A stretch of 64,000 nucleotides of DNA from contig NC_092679.1 of the NCBI RefSeq assembly GCF_964355755.1, positions 12,082,932 to 12,146,931 of the forward strand. Reading direction: 5' to 3'. This DNA comes from Antedon mediterranea. Taxonomy: Eukaryota > Echinodermata > Crinoidea > Comatulida > Antedonidae. Position 1 is the first letter of the stretch. Each line of letters begins with the position of its first letter. Below are positions 14,001 to 26,239 of this stretch, piece after piece. The notes under the pieces are model-generated. The model was not told where the DNA came from and made no database searches. It was given only the letters and a program-made list of their open reading frames with translations. The position numbers and the translations under genes were made by a program.

Positions 14001-17000
14001 GGTTTCTCCTCTTCTTCTTCAAGTTCAGTAATTGTTACCTGTTAGAAAAAACATAAATTATCATTATAAATTCCCTCTTTTTCAACGTAATCAACAATTT
14101 CTTCTTTTTCGTTGGTAGGAAATAACCATTTGGTGGTCTTGCATTTTTCAAATTACATGCAATCCACAAATAATATGGATTCTTCATGACTGATCATGTT
14201 GCTTCGATAATGAATGCCATGCTAAAATTAAATGTAAAACTACAAATGAGCACAAACAGTAAGTTACAGTGCATGATTGAGAAGTATAGCTTAATATTCA
14301 TGTGTTCACACATTGCCATGCTTTGTACAAATATTGTCATGGCCATAATAAGGTTAAAGTAATGTAATTGTTAAAAACTAGCTAATGTTTTCTGGTTGGG
14401 GTTTGTGAATAAATAGGTACTTTTTAACCCTTATAATTCATTACTACCTTCACCAGAATGGCGAGAGGTTATGAGGTTAATCGGGTGTTTATTTCTTTCT
14501 ATATTTGTTAGCAGGATTATGCAAAAAGTTATTGCCCGATTTTCAACAAATTTTTGGTGATGGTTTCATAGATGGATTTTCATATGCTTAGGCGGAGGTT
14601 TGCGCTAGTCCTAGTTTAATTAGTAAAAGACACTGTAAATAAAATACATACCCTTCTTTTTAGCATCGGAGGTTCTCGCTCAGTATCACTTTCTCCATCT
14701 TCATCTATTGTTCTTGTAGTGCGTGGTCTTATAGGAGAAAGTGTTGGACGTTCAAATGATGAGCGTCTTCTAGTTGTACGAGTTAATGGGCCAGGTAAAC
14801 CAGGCCCCAGTTTTCTATTGTATTCTTCAAATGCATGTAGATATCTAAAACACAAGAAATGAATTCATTCTACATCCAATAAATCCCAAAACATAATCCA
14901 CATGTATTTTAAGAGGCACTATATGTCAACAAATAATTATTAGTCCTCTCTCCATGACGGTTGTCACATAATGCTTTGTATTATTTACCTCCGCCAAGGA
15001 GGTATATGTAATCGGTAGCGTGTGTTTGTTTGTTTGTTAGCAGGATTACTCAAAAAGTAATTACAAGATCTTTACCAAAATGAATAGACAGATAGATATG
15101 TGGTCAAGGACCATTCCATTAAATTTTGGGACCATTTGGGACCACAGTCCCAATTCTGGACCACTTTTTAGTATACTTTTTTAGACCTGCTAGTGTTAAA
15201 AGATAGGACAGAATTTTTCAAAAGCCGGCGAGCAGTCTTAAAGTAACAAGTAAACTGAAATTGCATTTTCTCAAGAACTACTTGTCCAAAAAACTTCATT
15301 TTTGAAGAAGAGGCAAGAGTTATAATTTGTGATTTGTAATTTTAAAACATAATTTGATTTAATGTGCACGTTTTTTTGATGCGAGTAGTTTAAAAAAACT
15401 ATTTCTTTTCAAATTCACTCGTTTGATTTTCGCGTTGCTGTTCTATTGTTAGTCAACTGAAGCTATTGTTAATTGAAAGGCTTGTTACATAACCATTACA
15501 CCAAACTCGCATACACATGCTTGTAATGAAATTAGCCTAAATCACAAACAGCATTAAGACACACACAAATATATATATATATATTTTTTTTTACCGGAGA
15601 AATCTTATGTAGGAGAATTTTACAGTAGGCGGAGGTATGCCCTCTCGGAGTGGCTTTCTAGTTTTTTATTGTATTTATAAGTTTCATATGGACAGTTTGT
15701 CTGAAATAAAGTTGAATTGATTGAATTGATTGATTGATAGCATTGTGGGCCTGTAAATCTGTAAGCTTTTAAGGCACAATACAACTGAGTGTATCTATCT
15801 TTGATTGATTAACATCGTATTACATTTCTGTTCACTATTGCGTATATTGAGTGATTCTCATGGTATCTCTCATTCACTATACGTAATATTTAGTCTTTTA
15901 GTTAACTTACTTCATATAAGATGCTTTAATGTTATGATGACTGGAAGAGTTGATAACTGGTATACCCATTTTGAATGAGATCTCGCGCCACTTCTGCTGA
16001 TCAGTAACTTTGCGAAATCCACCAAGATCTTGTACTAACTTGAATAGTTTGAACAGGTTTAAGTCTTGATATCCAAGCACAGGTGGTTTATTGATAGGTG
16101 TTCCTATTAACAAGCAAACATAATAGAAATACAATAGTCAAAACCATGTCAGTTTAGTTATTTGGGCATGAGGGCGTGTGGCGCAGGGTGTTGGACGTTG
16201 GACTACTGATCGTGAGACCGAGGTTCGAATCCAACTCTCGCCGCATTGCTTGTATCCTTTGGCAAGATACTTTACTTACGTTTGCCTCTCTCCACCCAGG
16301 TGTATAAATGGGTACCCGGTTAGATCAAAACACAACTTTGCACTGATTACTAGCTACATTATGGGAGTATGTGTCCATACGTGTTTGATCCGAAAAATGA
16401 CTGGGGTAATAATGTTCAGCGCTTAGAGAAGCTTGCTTGTAGAGCGCTATATAAGAATGAACTATTATTATTATTATTATTAAAACCATGTGTCAGCTTA
16501 GTTATTTGGCCTTTTGTCAAAACATAAATTGAAATATTCTCATTTTCATTATCCCAAAAAGTGTATGTATATGTAAACATTTTTATCAGATTTCAGAAAC
16601 TTTAATTCAAAGAGTAATCATTCAATAAATCCTTACTTGTAATTTATATTTTAAATCATTAACATTTATTTCCAGAAAGAATTATTTACAGATGCCTAGG
16701 TAAATCAAAGTGAAGAAATTACATTTTTAGAAAATTATGTACGGAGAATAGATTATTTAAATTCTGGAAAACAACAGTAGCCATTGCTAAAATCCTAAAT
16801 ACGCCTTGGATATGTGTACCTAGCATACAAGAAATTACTGGGTTGGCATTATATTTGCTTATATTTTTGCTTAAGCTGAAATATTTAAGAAGTGCTTAAG
16901 CAAATAACTTAATCTTATTTATCAAACCGTCTTAGCAATGTCTTAGCAGAAAAATTGTCTTAGGTAAATTTTACTTTGCACATGCGCAAAATTAAACTCT

Positions 17001-20000
17001 AGAGGGCAGCAAATTATGTCTTAAGACGAAAAATTCTTGCTTACGCATGCGTATTAGCTTTTTTCTCTTAGCGATGGCGGCGCTATAACATTTTTATCTC
17101 CGTATTTTCACTCCCAACAAGAGAGGGCGCATTCTGGCTACTATTGTTTTTATTACTTGAAATAGAGAAAGAGCACAACAGTCGGAAATACATACGAAAA
17201 TCATTCGCTCTAAACTTAAATCAAATCAACATTTATTTATTTTTATCAATGACAGCGACCCTTGGCAGCCGATACAGTTTTCTAAAAGCTAGTCAATTGG
17301 GTCGTACCTATCCCGAAAATATTAGTTTTGCTCGTCCAATTTCTAGGCCATCTTTATGAAGATCGATATCATTATTTTAGCGTCCGTAGTACAGCGTAAA
17401 ACGCACTAGCGTAGCCTTTCCGAATGTTCAATGTTCCGGCCTAGCGCGCTCGCGTTGTCAAAAAAGAATGTTTCTGTTGCAGAAATGAGATAAGACAAAA
17501 TTTTTCATCTTAAGGCAGGGTGTTGTTCGTCTTAGATTTAAGACAAAATTAAGCAAATTTTTTTGCTTAGATATATTGATAAATCTGACTTAGGCAAAAT
17601 CAAGGATTTAAGGCAAAGTTAAGACGATTTTTTTGCTAAGCAAGTTTGATAAATCCGGCCCCTGACCTCTTTCTTCCATGAATTTATATAAAGATGCTAG
17701 CCAGGCATCAGTTTCAACATCAAAGTCCTCATCACTTTCTTCATCACTATCTACTTCATCATCCGATTCAAATACAAAGTCCTCCTCCGTGATGACGCTA
17801 CTATCCCAGTTATTTGGCAGGTTACCAGTCTCAATGTATGATACTGCTTTACTAACAGCTAACATGAAACAAAACAAACAAAATGTTCATTAAAAAAAAA
17901 TTTTGCAACAACAATAAGTCAACTACTTAATTCAATTTTAAAAACTTGTGGCTGATTCAATTCAAACTCATTTAATATTCATTTCAGAAATTGAAGCATA
18001 TCAACTGTGCTGAAGCTGCAAAACTATGGGAGTACATTTCCATACGTGTTGGATCCAAAAATGACAGGGGTAATCATGTTAAGCACTTTATAGGCTTTGG
18101 GCATGAAGTGCTATATAAGAATGAAATATTGTTGTCACTATCAAGCTATAATAAGAATGACATATTGTTGTCATTATCAAGCTATAAGAATGACATATTG
18201 TTGTCATTATCAAGCTATAAGAATGACATATTGTTGTCATTATCAAGCTATAAGAATGACATATTGTTGTCATTATCAATTTTGTTGTAGAATAAGAAAA
18301 ATAAACCGTAGAACTGTACATATAAAATTACAACAGTGACAAACAAGGAAAAAAGAATAAATCTGTGGATTCTAGAATTAACATCGTAACAATTACTGAA
18401 TAACTTACCTGATTTTAGGGTGTTGTTATCACCTTTATACAAATGATCTTTTGTTGTGAAAGCTTTAGTATTGTTCTTTGCAATGTTGTATCTGAAATAA
18501 AGATAATAAGCAAAATATATGTTGGTCTGTTGAAATCTGACAGATTTCCGGAGAAAAATAACAAATTTTAGGAAAGGTAGGGAAATTAGTGATCGGAAAA
18601 ATCCTAACATTTTAAGGAGATTAGGACCTATATGATTATCCACAACTGTGCTGAGGCTGCAAAACCATGGGAGTATATAGCATGACATACTATTATATTA
18701 TCAATGTGCTGTGGAGCTCAACCTATCTCAGAAAATTCAAGAATTAGTAATGCAAGTACAGTAGAACCTTCGTTTTACGTACCCTGATTTTACATTCCCT
18801 GGATTTTACGTACGCTTAAAATAACCGATGACGTCATCATTTTCTTACATTGAGGGCGCAATTTAACAACAACAAAGCATAATAAAAATGGCTGTGTGAG
18901 GAATTCTGCTGTGTGAGACAAGCTACACACGTGCATTCCCCTACAGCAGCGACTGTTTTTATTGATAGAAAATACAAGAACATTGATATTTTAATTTACA
19001 CTTTATTTAAACATTGCACAGCCTGTATACTGTACTTTTTTAGTTAGGCCTCACATCTTGCTAGGCCTGCTAGCCTGGCCTGAATAGTCTAGGCAAGGCC
19101 TAGCTAGTGACCACCACCTGCATGCTGTAAATTAAAGTAGGCAAACACGGTAGCCTTTATACAGTAGCTACGATCTCTACATATTTGGGGTCAATTTAAG
19201 GTCAACCTTGATTTTACGAATCCTGTGTTTTACGTACGCCTTTCGGTCCCGTACCGTACGTAAAATGAAAGTTCTACTGTAAAATTAGGGAAACAAAAAG
19301 GGAAAATGCTCTTACATTTTGTTGTCTTTGAAGGACTTCAATATAAAGTGTTCTTTATTTTTCAAAACCTCTTTTGTTCTCTTTGGGTGAATAACCTAAA
19401 AAAAATAATACAAAAATAATAATCAACACATTGTTTACAGTATGAAAGATTAAACCTTATTAATAATTTCACTTCAAATTTGGCTTGTAATTTGAAATAT
19501 AAAACTTTAAAAATGTAATTAAAATCTTTTATTATCATAAAATTTTATTTTATCGAAGCAATACAAATTTGTTTCATTTATTATACTGTAATTGTGAAGC
19601 ATTAACACATTCTGAGAACTTACAAATACACCACACAAGTTCCTGGAAAATACTATACATTTGATTAAATGTTCTAAATTAATGACTGCTTCACAGAATT
19701 TTACAAAAGAAAAACAAAATAAATAATTTCTTCTACAACTTACCAGAGCTGGAAACCAACTGTTTTTCCTTTTTTCATTAATATCAACAATAACAACTTT
19801 CCCAACGTCCGCTGAGCCTCTGTCTCTAGTAGCAACGTTGGCAGTTCCTTTCCGTGAGCTGGGTGACACACCACTGTGCATTTGCTCTTCATCTATTTCA
19901 CTGTAAAGAATAACACACATTTTCAAATATGTCAGATCTCAGGTTTTCTTTAGGTTTGAAACATATTTTAAGCACCTTAATTTAATGGCTCAACATTCTA

Positions 20001-23000
20001 CTCATTTGCATAAAAACGTAGTTTGTGTTAAAGTACCTATTCCTTTTGATTTGGCTTCGACGGTAAGTGTACAAAATAACATAAAGAACTCTCATAAAAT
20101 AAATAATGGAAGGTCTTGGGAATAGAAACTATTTTTCTGAAATAAGGTTCTTGACACACATAACAAGGTTTTCCTAATACTTGTAACACAAACAGATCGA
20201 TTTGAGTTGGCAGAGCATGCATATTGCATGTTGGGAAATCGCACTAAAGCTGCTCCTGCAAAAGCTCCCTATTATCAGAATAGCCAATCATTAAATAGTA
20301 GACTTTTGTTTTGGATCATAGATTTTGTATCTCCAATGGTACTTACATGGGTTTTCGTTTCTTTCTCTTCTTCGCATCTCTGACAACAGGTGTTCCAAAA
20401 TTCTCAGGATCTGTTAGTGGTAGATGATCCAATGTCTAAAAGAAACATAAAATATGGGTATTATGAGATCCCCTAAAGATTTTATTAGGTAAACTACAAG
20501 AACTATTTAACTACAATATCAGACAAAAATGTTCCTTATAAAACAAAAACAATCATAAAGGTGAAATCTAAAATCCAAACATCATGGTTATGATATAAAG
20601 TATCATCATAGTTCGTCGCAAAGAACTAACTCGTTTAAGGATCTCATTGTCATGTCGCGATTAGTATAATAATATTTATATAATTTACATTATTAATGAT
20701 ATTAAAAGGTCTCCATACAGTCATCCAATAGCCCAAGAAGACTATGATAAAATGTTTGTGCAAAAAATGTCTGTGACATGACAATCATTATCAATGCTAA
20801 TGGAAGAAAGTTTTTAAAGAATTTTCAAAATAATATTTTTGCATTTTTAATTTAAATGTAGCCCATATTCAGATTACACTTGGAATGTAGTTGTCAAATC
20901 ATAGAGGAATTATCCTCCTCCATGGTTGAATGTTGTGAACAATTTTAAAATAAACACACAATCACCATCCACATTTGTTCACAAATGTCAGGGCAAGTAC
21001 AATATCTGCCAGTATGCTACAGTACTATAAACACTTTTTTTTCTGAAACTGTTTAGAATAGCTTGATTAATTTATCTAAATAATGAAACATAAAAGCAAT
21101 TAATAAACTTGACATTGTTATTGGTGTCAGTGGAGGACAGGAAACTGTAGAGAGACACAGGGAATGACTAATACAAAACCATTAAGGAAATCGCAATATC
21201 CTTATTTGTGTACAAAACAACAAACCCAGCAATGAAGACTTTAGCTACCAACTTATTATAGGTAACAAAAATTACTGGCATGTCATAACATTCTCTGAAG
21301 AATTGTTTGTAAATGGTTTTAAATATTTGAATTAGATATTTTTAATATGTTCATTTCTAATATTTGAATACACCACTTTGTATGCCACTCTTGTTTTGAT
21401 TCAATAGAATTATTCATTAATTAGTCTGTTATTAAAAGTAAAAGAAAGAATACAGAAACTTCCAATGATAATTGTCAACAATATTAAATTAGAATATTCT
21501 AAACCTTACCATTTAAAATCGAAATTAAAGGGCAAACGCTAGAAAAATCAAAGATACCTTATAATAATATAAAGAGTTTAAAATAATAAATGATATTAGA
21601 CTATCATTAAGCTCACCTCGCTTTCATTAAAGTGGCGTTCACCTTGAAGGCAAAGAGATGATCTTCTAAGTGTCTTCTCATCTCCATCATCAAAAACTAT
21701 AAGAATTATTAAAAAGTAGTTATTTAAAAAAAAAGTATTTATATGCCAAATGACCTCTTAAACTTGTGGACAGTACCGTAGTATTGTACTCGCTATCTAC
21801 AATCTCCATGACAACCTACATACAATAACAATTAACATTTACAATCACTTTTCAATTTCAGGTTACTGTATTAAGCTATAGTCAAAGTAATTTAGCATGC
21901 CCATTTACACTAGGACGATAACAATCGACGATAATAATATGCAATTTTTATACATAAAACATAGGATATCTAAAAAGTTTTCATCCTAAAACTATAGGAA
22001 AACCATCTATGCTTCCTTTGATGAAAATAATATCACATAACCAATCAAATGACATGATTAGTAAGAGCAATAATACCGTGACAATACGACGATGTTATTG
22101 TTTTTATCGATGACATCATTTGATTGGACTTTTTAAAATATTGTTTTTATCAAAGACAGCATAAATGATTATCCTATAGTTCTAAAACGAAAACTTTTTC
22201 CAATTTATTTTGTTTTATGTAAGAAAAATGTATACTTATTTATTGTCGATCGTTATCGTCCTAGTGTAAATACCCCTTTAAACTCAACAATCGTATAGTT
22301 GTCACGTTGTTGAATTAAAAAGTTGCTACAGCATGTAAACCATCTAAAGACTTACCCACTGTATACATGCTAGCATCGGTAAGTTTTGTGATAACACCGT
22401 CAAGGTAAACACCTTGCTCTGGATGCCTTGCACTAACTCCAGCTCCAATCTTTTTTTAAAGAAAAATAACATACAGAAACATTGAAAATGAAACACACGA
22501 CATACTCAGTAAAATTGTTGTTGTTCAAATTATTCAGCTTATATTACCATGTAATTCTAAGACTGAGAATGAATATGTTGAATATAAAGCATCTTTCTCT
22601 TTCTTTGGATACAACATGCTTCGTCTTATTCTTCCTTTAAATATTTCCTTTAAAACCAGTATGGCCGATTATTTTTAATTCAATTTTTTATTTGAAATCC
22701 CTTTTAAAGATTTTTATACATAAATTCATTAACATAATTATGTCATTCATTATTTTTTAACACAAAGTTTGTGGTACAGTACACGAAAAGGATGCGGTTC
22801 TGAAAAGAACTGTTAAGTTTCTCAACATTCTTCGTCCCAGGAGTGAGAATAATTATTACATTATTTATTTATAAATTGTCTGTATTGTTCTGAGGATACC
22901 TAATAATCAGCATTGACTGGATGGACAATATTAAAATGTTTCAGGTCAGTCTTACCTTTAGTGTACCATTTACAAATTCATCACTAACAATAGCTGCAGA

Positions 23001-25654
23001 AAGTCCCTTAAAATTTATCTATAAAGAAAAATATTTATAAATTATTTAGATTTATAGTATAGTATATATAGAATATAGATTTCCAAAAATTGTATTTAAT
23101 TGGTTTTTAAATTATGTACAGTAAAAATATGTGTTATAATTTAATGTGATGTAAAGCAAGGAAATTGCTTCTTGCTTATTTTAATCATTCAAAAAATAAA
23201 GGTTTAGAATTAAATATGCTATAGGAAGTTCATTCCATGGGCTAGACATAAGACTAGCATTGCGACCAGCTGTTTCTATGCTTGAATGGACAAGCAATAA
23301 TCATAACTTACTGCCAGTATTAAATACCATTACAAATATGTCCATTCAAAATTTCCAAAACCAATAAACAAACTGCTTTAATAGACTCATTTTATATGTA
23401 TAATGTTGGAAGAGTTTTCATACATAGAAAGCAAAACTATGGATTTAGTTCAAACTTACTTTGCATTTGACATGCTTTGCTGTAGTTTTCACTTTGGCTT
23501 CACAGAAAGCCCCTCTGTACTTGGCACTAACATCAGTGCCCACTGTCAAGTATGCTGGACAGTCTCTATCCTACAAGCAAATTAGAGAGCAGACAAAATA
23601 ATAACAATGGGCAAAAATAATTAAATATCAGTTACAAAATAATTGCAAGCTTCAAAACATTTTAGCGAAATAAATAAAGGTCAACTTATTTTTAAGCTTA
23701 ACCTAAATGTAGTCTAAGTGTATTCATGAACAAACTCATAATGTCATAAAAAAAATGAAACAATATATATTAACAATTTAGCTACACAGACAGCAAAGTA
23801 TCTTGCCTATAAAAAGATAATGTATTAAAAACAGTATGCAAGCGAGTTCAGACAGTAACTGCATTTGTTTAAATATAGCAACGAACACGCCTCAATATCA
23901 CAGTATGGAGAAATGCTATGTATTTGTATACCATAGGAAACAGAAAGACATTGAATACATTGACCTTTTATGGGTCAGCGATTATGATTGCAATTTACTG
24001 AGCAGTACAAAACTTCAGCCTTCAATTTCTCCATGAAGCATTATCTGGCTAGTTGCCAAATGTTGCTTACTTGGCAAAATGAGTATTTTAATAACTGCAA
24101 GAACAGAAATAAATTTCTCCTACAGAGCCCGACATCTGTCAAAATGGATGACAATATTAAAGCTACTAAACAACATAGGTTGAGGAAAAGAAATACATCA
24201 TACACATAGTACAGTAATCTACTGTATAATACCATGCCATCTATATATATAATTATAAGTAACACTATTTTCATTGATTTACTGTAAATGTACAGTTTAT
24301 GATTACTGTCCACAAGAATCTATATTCTTTTTTATATTCATTCAAAGAATATTGGTTGAATTATCAGTATTCAATCATAATTTTTCCTGTACTTAATCTT
24401 CAGTAAAACTTCAGTACATATACTTAACAATATGTACAATTTCAACCAAATATCTAGGCCTAGATTCATAATGTAGATTATGTGTAATATAGGCATATAG
24501 GAATGTACTCTTTTAAAATTTGGCTAGCATGGCTTTTGTTCAGTCACTGGTGGGAGGCAGTAACCAATGCACCATTACGATATTACTAAGGTAATCATAC
24601 CAAGTGGTAGACGAAAGATTTTTTAATAGACCATGTATCAATATTGACGGAATACTATGTTGTGTCTTGGGTCAGCCAGTGTGGGGTTCCAATAGTGAAA
24701 GACCTTTTAACATTTTTTAGGGTTATTTTTACTCACCATTGTCTGGCGGACAACACCCAAAAAAGACTGGTTTTACTCACCTTTGCCTAGCAATTTACTG
24801 TACCTTTTAGCAGCCACAAGCTGTGATACAAAACTGTGTCCCTAGCCACAGCATTATATTTACATTTAATTAACACAAAACAATAAAATACAGTCAAATC
24901 TACCAATACCAGACTCTCTGAAAACCAGACATTTTTTTTTTCAAAAGGAAAGGTACAAAATTCATTTTTACCATTAAAAACACCTTCCGAACACAAGACA
25001 CATTATAGGTCAGCCCAGGCGAAAGTGTCTGTTATTGGGAGAGTTGACTGTACAACATATACCTTAAATAATCATTATTATTTTGTTTAATTTTGGCCAA
25101 AGAAAATCCTGAATTTAGGCCTAGGCTAGGTTTCTAAAAGTTTTATTTATATTTTATTTTGATTGACCTGTCTGCAATGATCGTAGCCAAAGCTGGAATG
25201 GAATACTAGGCCTAGTCTAGTTAATAACCTAGTCTATGAATAATATTGTAGCTCACACATAATCCTACAATATGGAAAACATTGTCTTCCTTTTTTGCTA
25301 CTCTATATGCAATGCAGCAGCAGTTAGAATGACATTGACAGCAAAGTGAGTGGGTGGGTTGCATTTGAAACAAAAAACACTTCTTTCAATTTCAACATGC
25401 ACTGTAACAAAAGCAAAATGGTGTTAAAAATCATTTAGTATGTATCTTAAACCACATTAATATTAAACCAAAATTGAGTGAAATGTTAAGCTCTAGCATA
25501 ACTGAGGGTTGAGTAGCAAACGGATACAGTAAAAAGACTCAATCACCTGCATGCACTCCGCTCCGCCGACAGAATCCTCATGTTTGTCTCTACTCTGTGT
25601 GTAGAACTCTCGGAGAGGGGTAGGACAAAACTACATATAATTCGTACTTACCAT
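8036..25654 (-). CDS. ARID4: ARID4 (AT-rich interaction domain 4) chromatin regulator, complete, 19 coding exons
   Basis: Seen: exons on the minus strand at 25652-25654 (ATG only), 23460-23570, 22956-23018, 22356-22449, 21617-21696, 20347-20435, 19744-19900, 19316-19395, 18409-18491, 17667-17858, 15911-16103, 14652-14844, 13839-14038, 12887-12986, 11778-12624, 11577-11636, 9304-10572, 8662-8814 and 8036-8118. All have AG/GT borders and joining phases, total 4,050 bp, 1,349 aa. Domain order: N-terminal Tudor (motif [19 protein letters not shown], residues 8-27), Tudor/RBB1NT region (60-250), ARID (about 300-392, with [17 protein letters not shown]), chromo-barrel (about 520-588, [15 protein letters not shown]), a K/E-rich helix (589-725), a serine- and acid-rich tail, and a C-terminal coiled coil with [20 protein letters not shown]. 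Known: human ARID4A/B (1,257 and 1,312 aa) bind RB and the SIN3-HDAC corepressor in the nucleus. Inference: a single pre-duplication ARID4 orthologue. The start is fixed by the ATG sitting directly before a GTAAGT donor. Confidence 0.95.
8262..8497. mobile_element. TIR MITE in the last ARID4 intron
   Basis: CCCTGAGAAAAATATCG at 8296 is inverted at about 8450, and GATTTGGATTGG pairs with CGGACCGAATCC. About 235 bp, diverged. Confidence 0.6.
9304..10572 (-). CDS. ARID4: ARID4 long low-complexity exon
   Basis: A 1,269-bp internal exon reading [15 protein letters not shown] at its start and [11 protein letters not shown] at its end. It includes basic stretches ([42 protein letters not shown]) that could act as nuclear localisation signals, and [13 protein letters not shown], resembling the TPPTTPE motif in vertebrate ARID4B. 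It begins and ends with matching phases (G/AT and G/AC codons). Composition is mostly disordered and acidic to basic. Confidence 0.92.
11104..11396. mobile_element. piggyBac-like MITE
   Basis: CCCTTTCACTGCG at the left and CGCAGTGAAAGGG at the right, flanked exactly by TTAA (11100-11103 and 11397-11400). 293 bp, non-coding. It interrupts a repeat whose uninterrupted copy is at 13527-13749. Confidence 0.9.
11778..12986 (-). CDS. ARID4: ARID4 exons with the chromo-barrel and charged helix
   Basis: Exon 12887-12986 encodes the first strands of the chromo-barrel ([20 protein letters not shown]). Exon 11778-12624 continues with [19 protein letters not shown], keeping the aromatic and tryptophan residues typical of MRG-like chromo-barrels. 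About 135 residues of nearly uninterrupted K, E, R and Q follow (residues 589-725), likely one long charged helix, then an [12 protein letters not shown] patch that resembles an AT-hook. The antisense strand of this exon is also open only because the K/E codons read as F/S/L-rich; that is not a gene. Confidence 0.92.
13527..13749. repeat. Repeat D, uninterrupted copy (empty site)
   Basis: TTGTTGAATATGCCATTTTA to GCGAAATGGCCTATTCG. It aligns with 11035-11525 on both sides of the piggyBac-like MITE. Around 13617 it carries an intact ATTTAAG where the MITE is inserted in the other copy. Confidence 0.75.
14440..14625. mobile_element. Short relative of repeat A
   Basis: TTGTTAGCAGGATTATGCAA and GGCGGAGGTTTGCGCTAGTC resemble repeat A's internal block and end, but the middle differs and is much shorter. 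Likely a deletion derivative or a sister family. Confidence 0.45.
14988..15663. mobile_element. 676-bp repeat A, uninterrupted copy
   Basis: Begins ACCTCCGCCAAGGAGGTATA and ends GGCGGAGGTATGCCCTC, then GGAGTGGCTTTCTAG. It shares long blocks with 29131-30166 and 59368-61804 (for example GACTGCTCGCCGGCTTTT in reverse). Superfamily unknown; ACCTCCGCC near one end is inverted near the other. In an ARID4 intron. Confidence 0.82.
15911..17858 (-). CDS. ARID4: ARID4 exons carrying the ARID DNA-binding domain
   Basis: Exon 17667-17858 ends inside ARID helix 1 ([12 protein letters not shown]) after an acidic linker. The intron inserts within a glycine codon. Exon 15911-16103 then supplies [10 protein letters not shown], the LFKLFKLV helix, a GGF turn, and GIPVINSSS. 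The next exon (14652-14844) finishes the domain with YLHAFEEY. All of these match the conserved ARID helix pattern. The 1.56-kb intron between them holds a tRNA-derived SINE and a TTTATCAAAC inverted-repeat element that reaches within a few bases of the donor. Confidence 0.93.
16167..16481 (+). mobile_element. Full-length tRNA-derived SINE with target duplication
   Basis: tRNA-like head GGGCGTGTGGCGCAGGGTG with B-box GGTTCGAATCC, a body containing TGCCTCTCTCCACCCAGG, and an end CTATATAAGAATGAAC with a TTA-repeat tail. The bases AAAACCATGTCAGTTTAG before it and AAAACCATGTGTCAGCTTAG after it form a duplication of about 27 bp, showing retroposition into the ARID4 intron. Confidence 0.9.
16917..17663. 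mobile_element. Inverted-repeat element beside an ARID4 splice donor
   Basis: TTTATCAAACCGTCTTAGCAA at the left is inverted at the right as TTGCTAAGCAAGTTTGATAAA, ending TCCGGCCCC. Many CTTAGC/GCTTAA blocks occur inside each end. The right end lies 3-4 bases from the donor of exon 17667-17858. Confidence 0.65.
17993..18127 (+). mobile_element. 5'-truncated tRNA-derived SINE
   Basis: Matches the 3' body of the SINE at 16167-16481: GCTGAAGCTGCAAAACTATG, GGGAGTACATTTCCATACGTG, ATGACAGGGGTAAT and a CTATATAAGAATGA end. The tRNA head is missing. A further short fragment of the same body lies near 18640-18690. Confidence 0.8.
18128..18286. repeat. 33-bp minisatellite derived from a SINE tail
   Basis: Five near-identical 33-bp units (GCTATAAGAATGACATATTG, then TTGTCATTATCAA), for example at 18181 and 18214. 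They start exactly where a SINE 3' end (CTATATAAGAATGAAATATT) finishes, and repeat its last bases. In an ARID4 intron. Confidence 0.92.
18759..19279. mobile_element. pogo/Tigger-like MITE
   Basis: Ends CAGTAGAACCTTCGTTTTAC and GTAAAATGAAAGTTCTACTG, flanked by TA (18757-18758, 19280-19281). 521 bp, non-coding, with an internal AGGCCT-rich stretch. Confidence 0.88.
21900..22276. mobile_element. TIR MITE in an ARID4 intron
   Basis: CATTTACACTAGGACGATAA near the left end and its near-perfect inverse TTATCGTCCTAGTGTAAATA at the right, about 38-bp inverted repeats. Superfamily unknown. Confidence 0.8.
24891..25050. mobile_element. pogo/Tigger-like short MITE
   Basis: CAGTCAAATCTACCAATACC and ATTGGGAGAGTTGACTG are inverted repeats flanked by TA on both sides. 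160 bp, in the first ARID4 intron. Confidence 0.75.
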
Positions 25655-25854
25655 TCTGGAAAATAACAAATCAACGCCCTTCAGATCACTGACATACACT
25701 TAATGCAATGTGACCAATCTGTCTAAAATCGTGGCTAAAACACTGTAAATTCAAACAATTTTCAAGCATCACTTTTCTAACATTCTCGTCAGGCAAGCTC
25801 AAAAACGGAATCCGTGGAAAGACAACAACTTGTCATGGGGGGTCGAAGGCTCTG

Positions 25855-25873
25855 ATTGGCTTATGGTCACGTG
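25855..25873 (-). promoter_or_regulatory. CCAAT box and E-box upstream of ARID4
   Basis: On the minus strand, CACGTG (25868-25873) lies about 215 bp and CCAAT (25855-25859) about 200 bp before the ARID4 ATG. Both are common in TATA-less housekeeping promoters. Placement fits a proximal promoter, but the transcription start is not known. Confidence 0.4.
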
Positions 25874-26144
25874 GCACATAGAATACGCAATTAATGAATA
25901 GGGTTTTAAGTTTTAAAAATCATGATTTATGGCTGCAATATACTTGTACATTGTGTAGTATTTTAATCAAATTTTATTTTAAATTATATGATTTTTTTTA
26001 AATGTAAAGAAATTTTGACAATAATACATATAGGAGGTAATGATATAATATATAACAGTATTAACACCCGTAAACAAATTGTAAATTCCAAAAAGGTTGT
26101 TTGTTGACCTGTAGGTTCAAACGACATAGCGTGTCATTGTACAA

Positions 26145-26239
26145 AATATGGCGAACAAAGAGAGAAAATTCGGAAGTGATAGGCAAATGAACGGTCAACG
26201 TACCTCTGGACGACTTAATATTGATTGTATTATAAGGTA
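26145..26239 (+). other. Candidate divergent first exon
   Basis: On the plus strand, 490 bp from the ARID4 start and pointing away, an ATG opens MANKERKFGSDRQMNGQRTS and continues open for 31 codons. An AG/GTATCT-type donor could follow, and a possible acceptor lies near 26331 after a T-rich tract. Frame continuity past that acceptor is short, ending in a stop within about ten codons. It could be a bidirectional-promoter transcript, a small ORF, or chance. I recognise no family. Confidence 0.2.

Noticed and set aside
14988-15663. Helitron ending in a hairpin
   Set aside because: The ACCTCC/GGAGGT hairpin is present but there is no CTRR end, and an inverted ACCTCCGCC lies at the other end.
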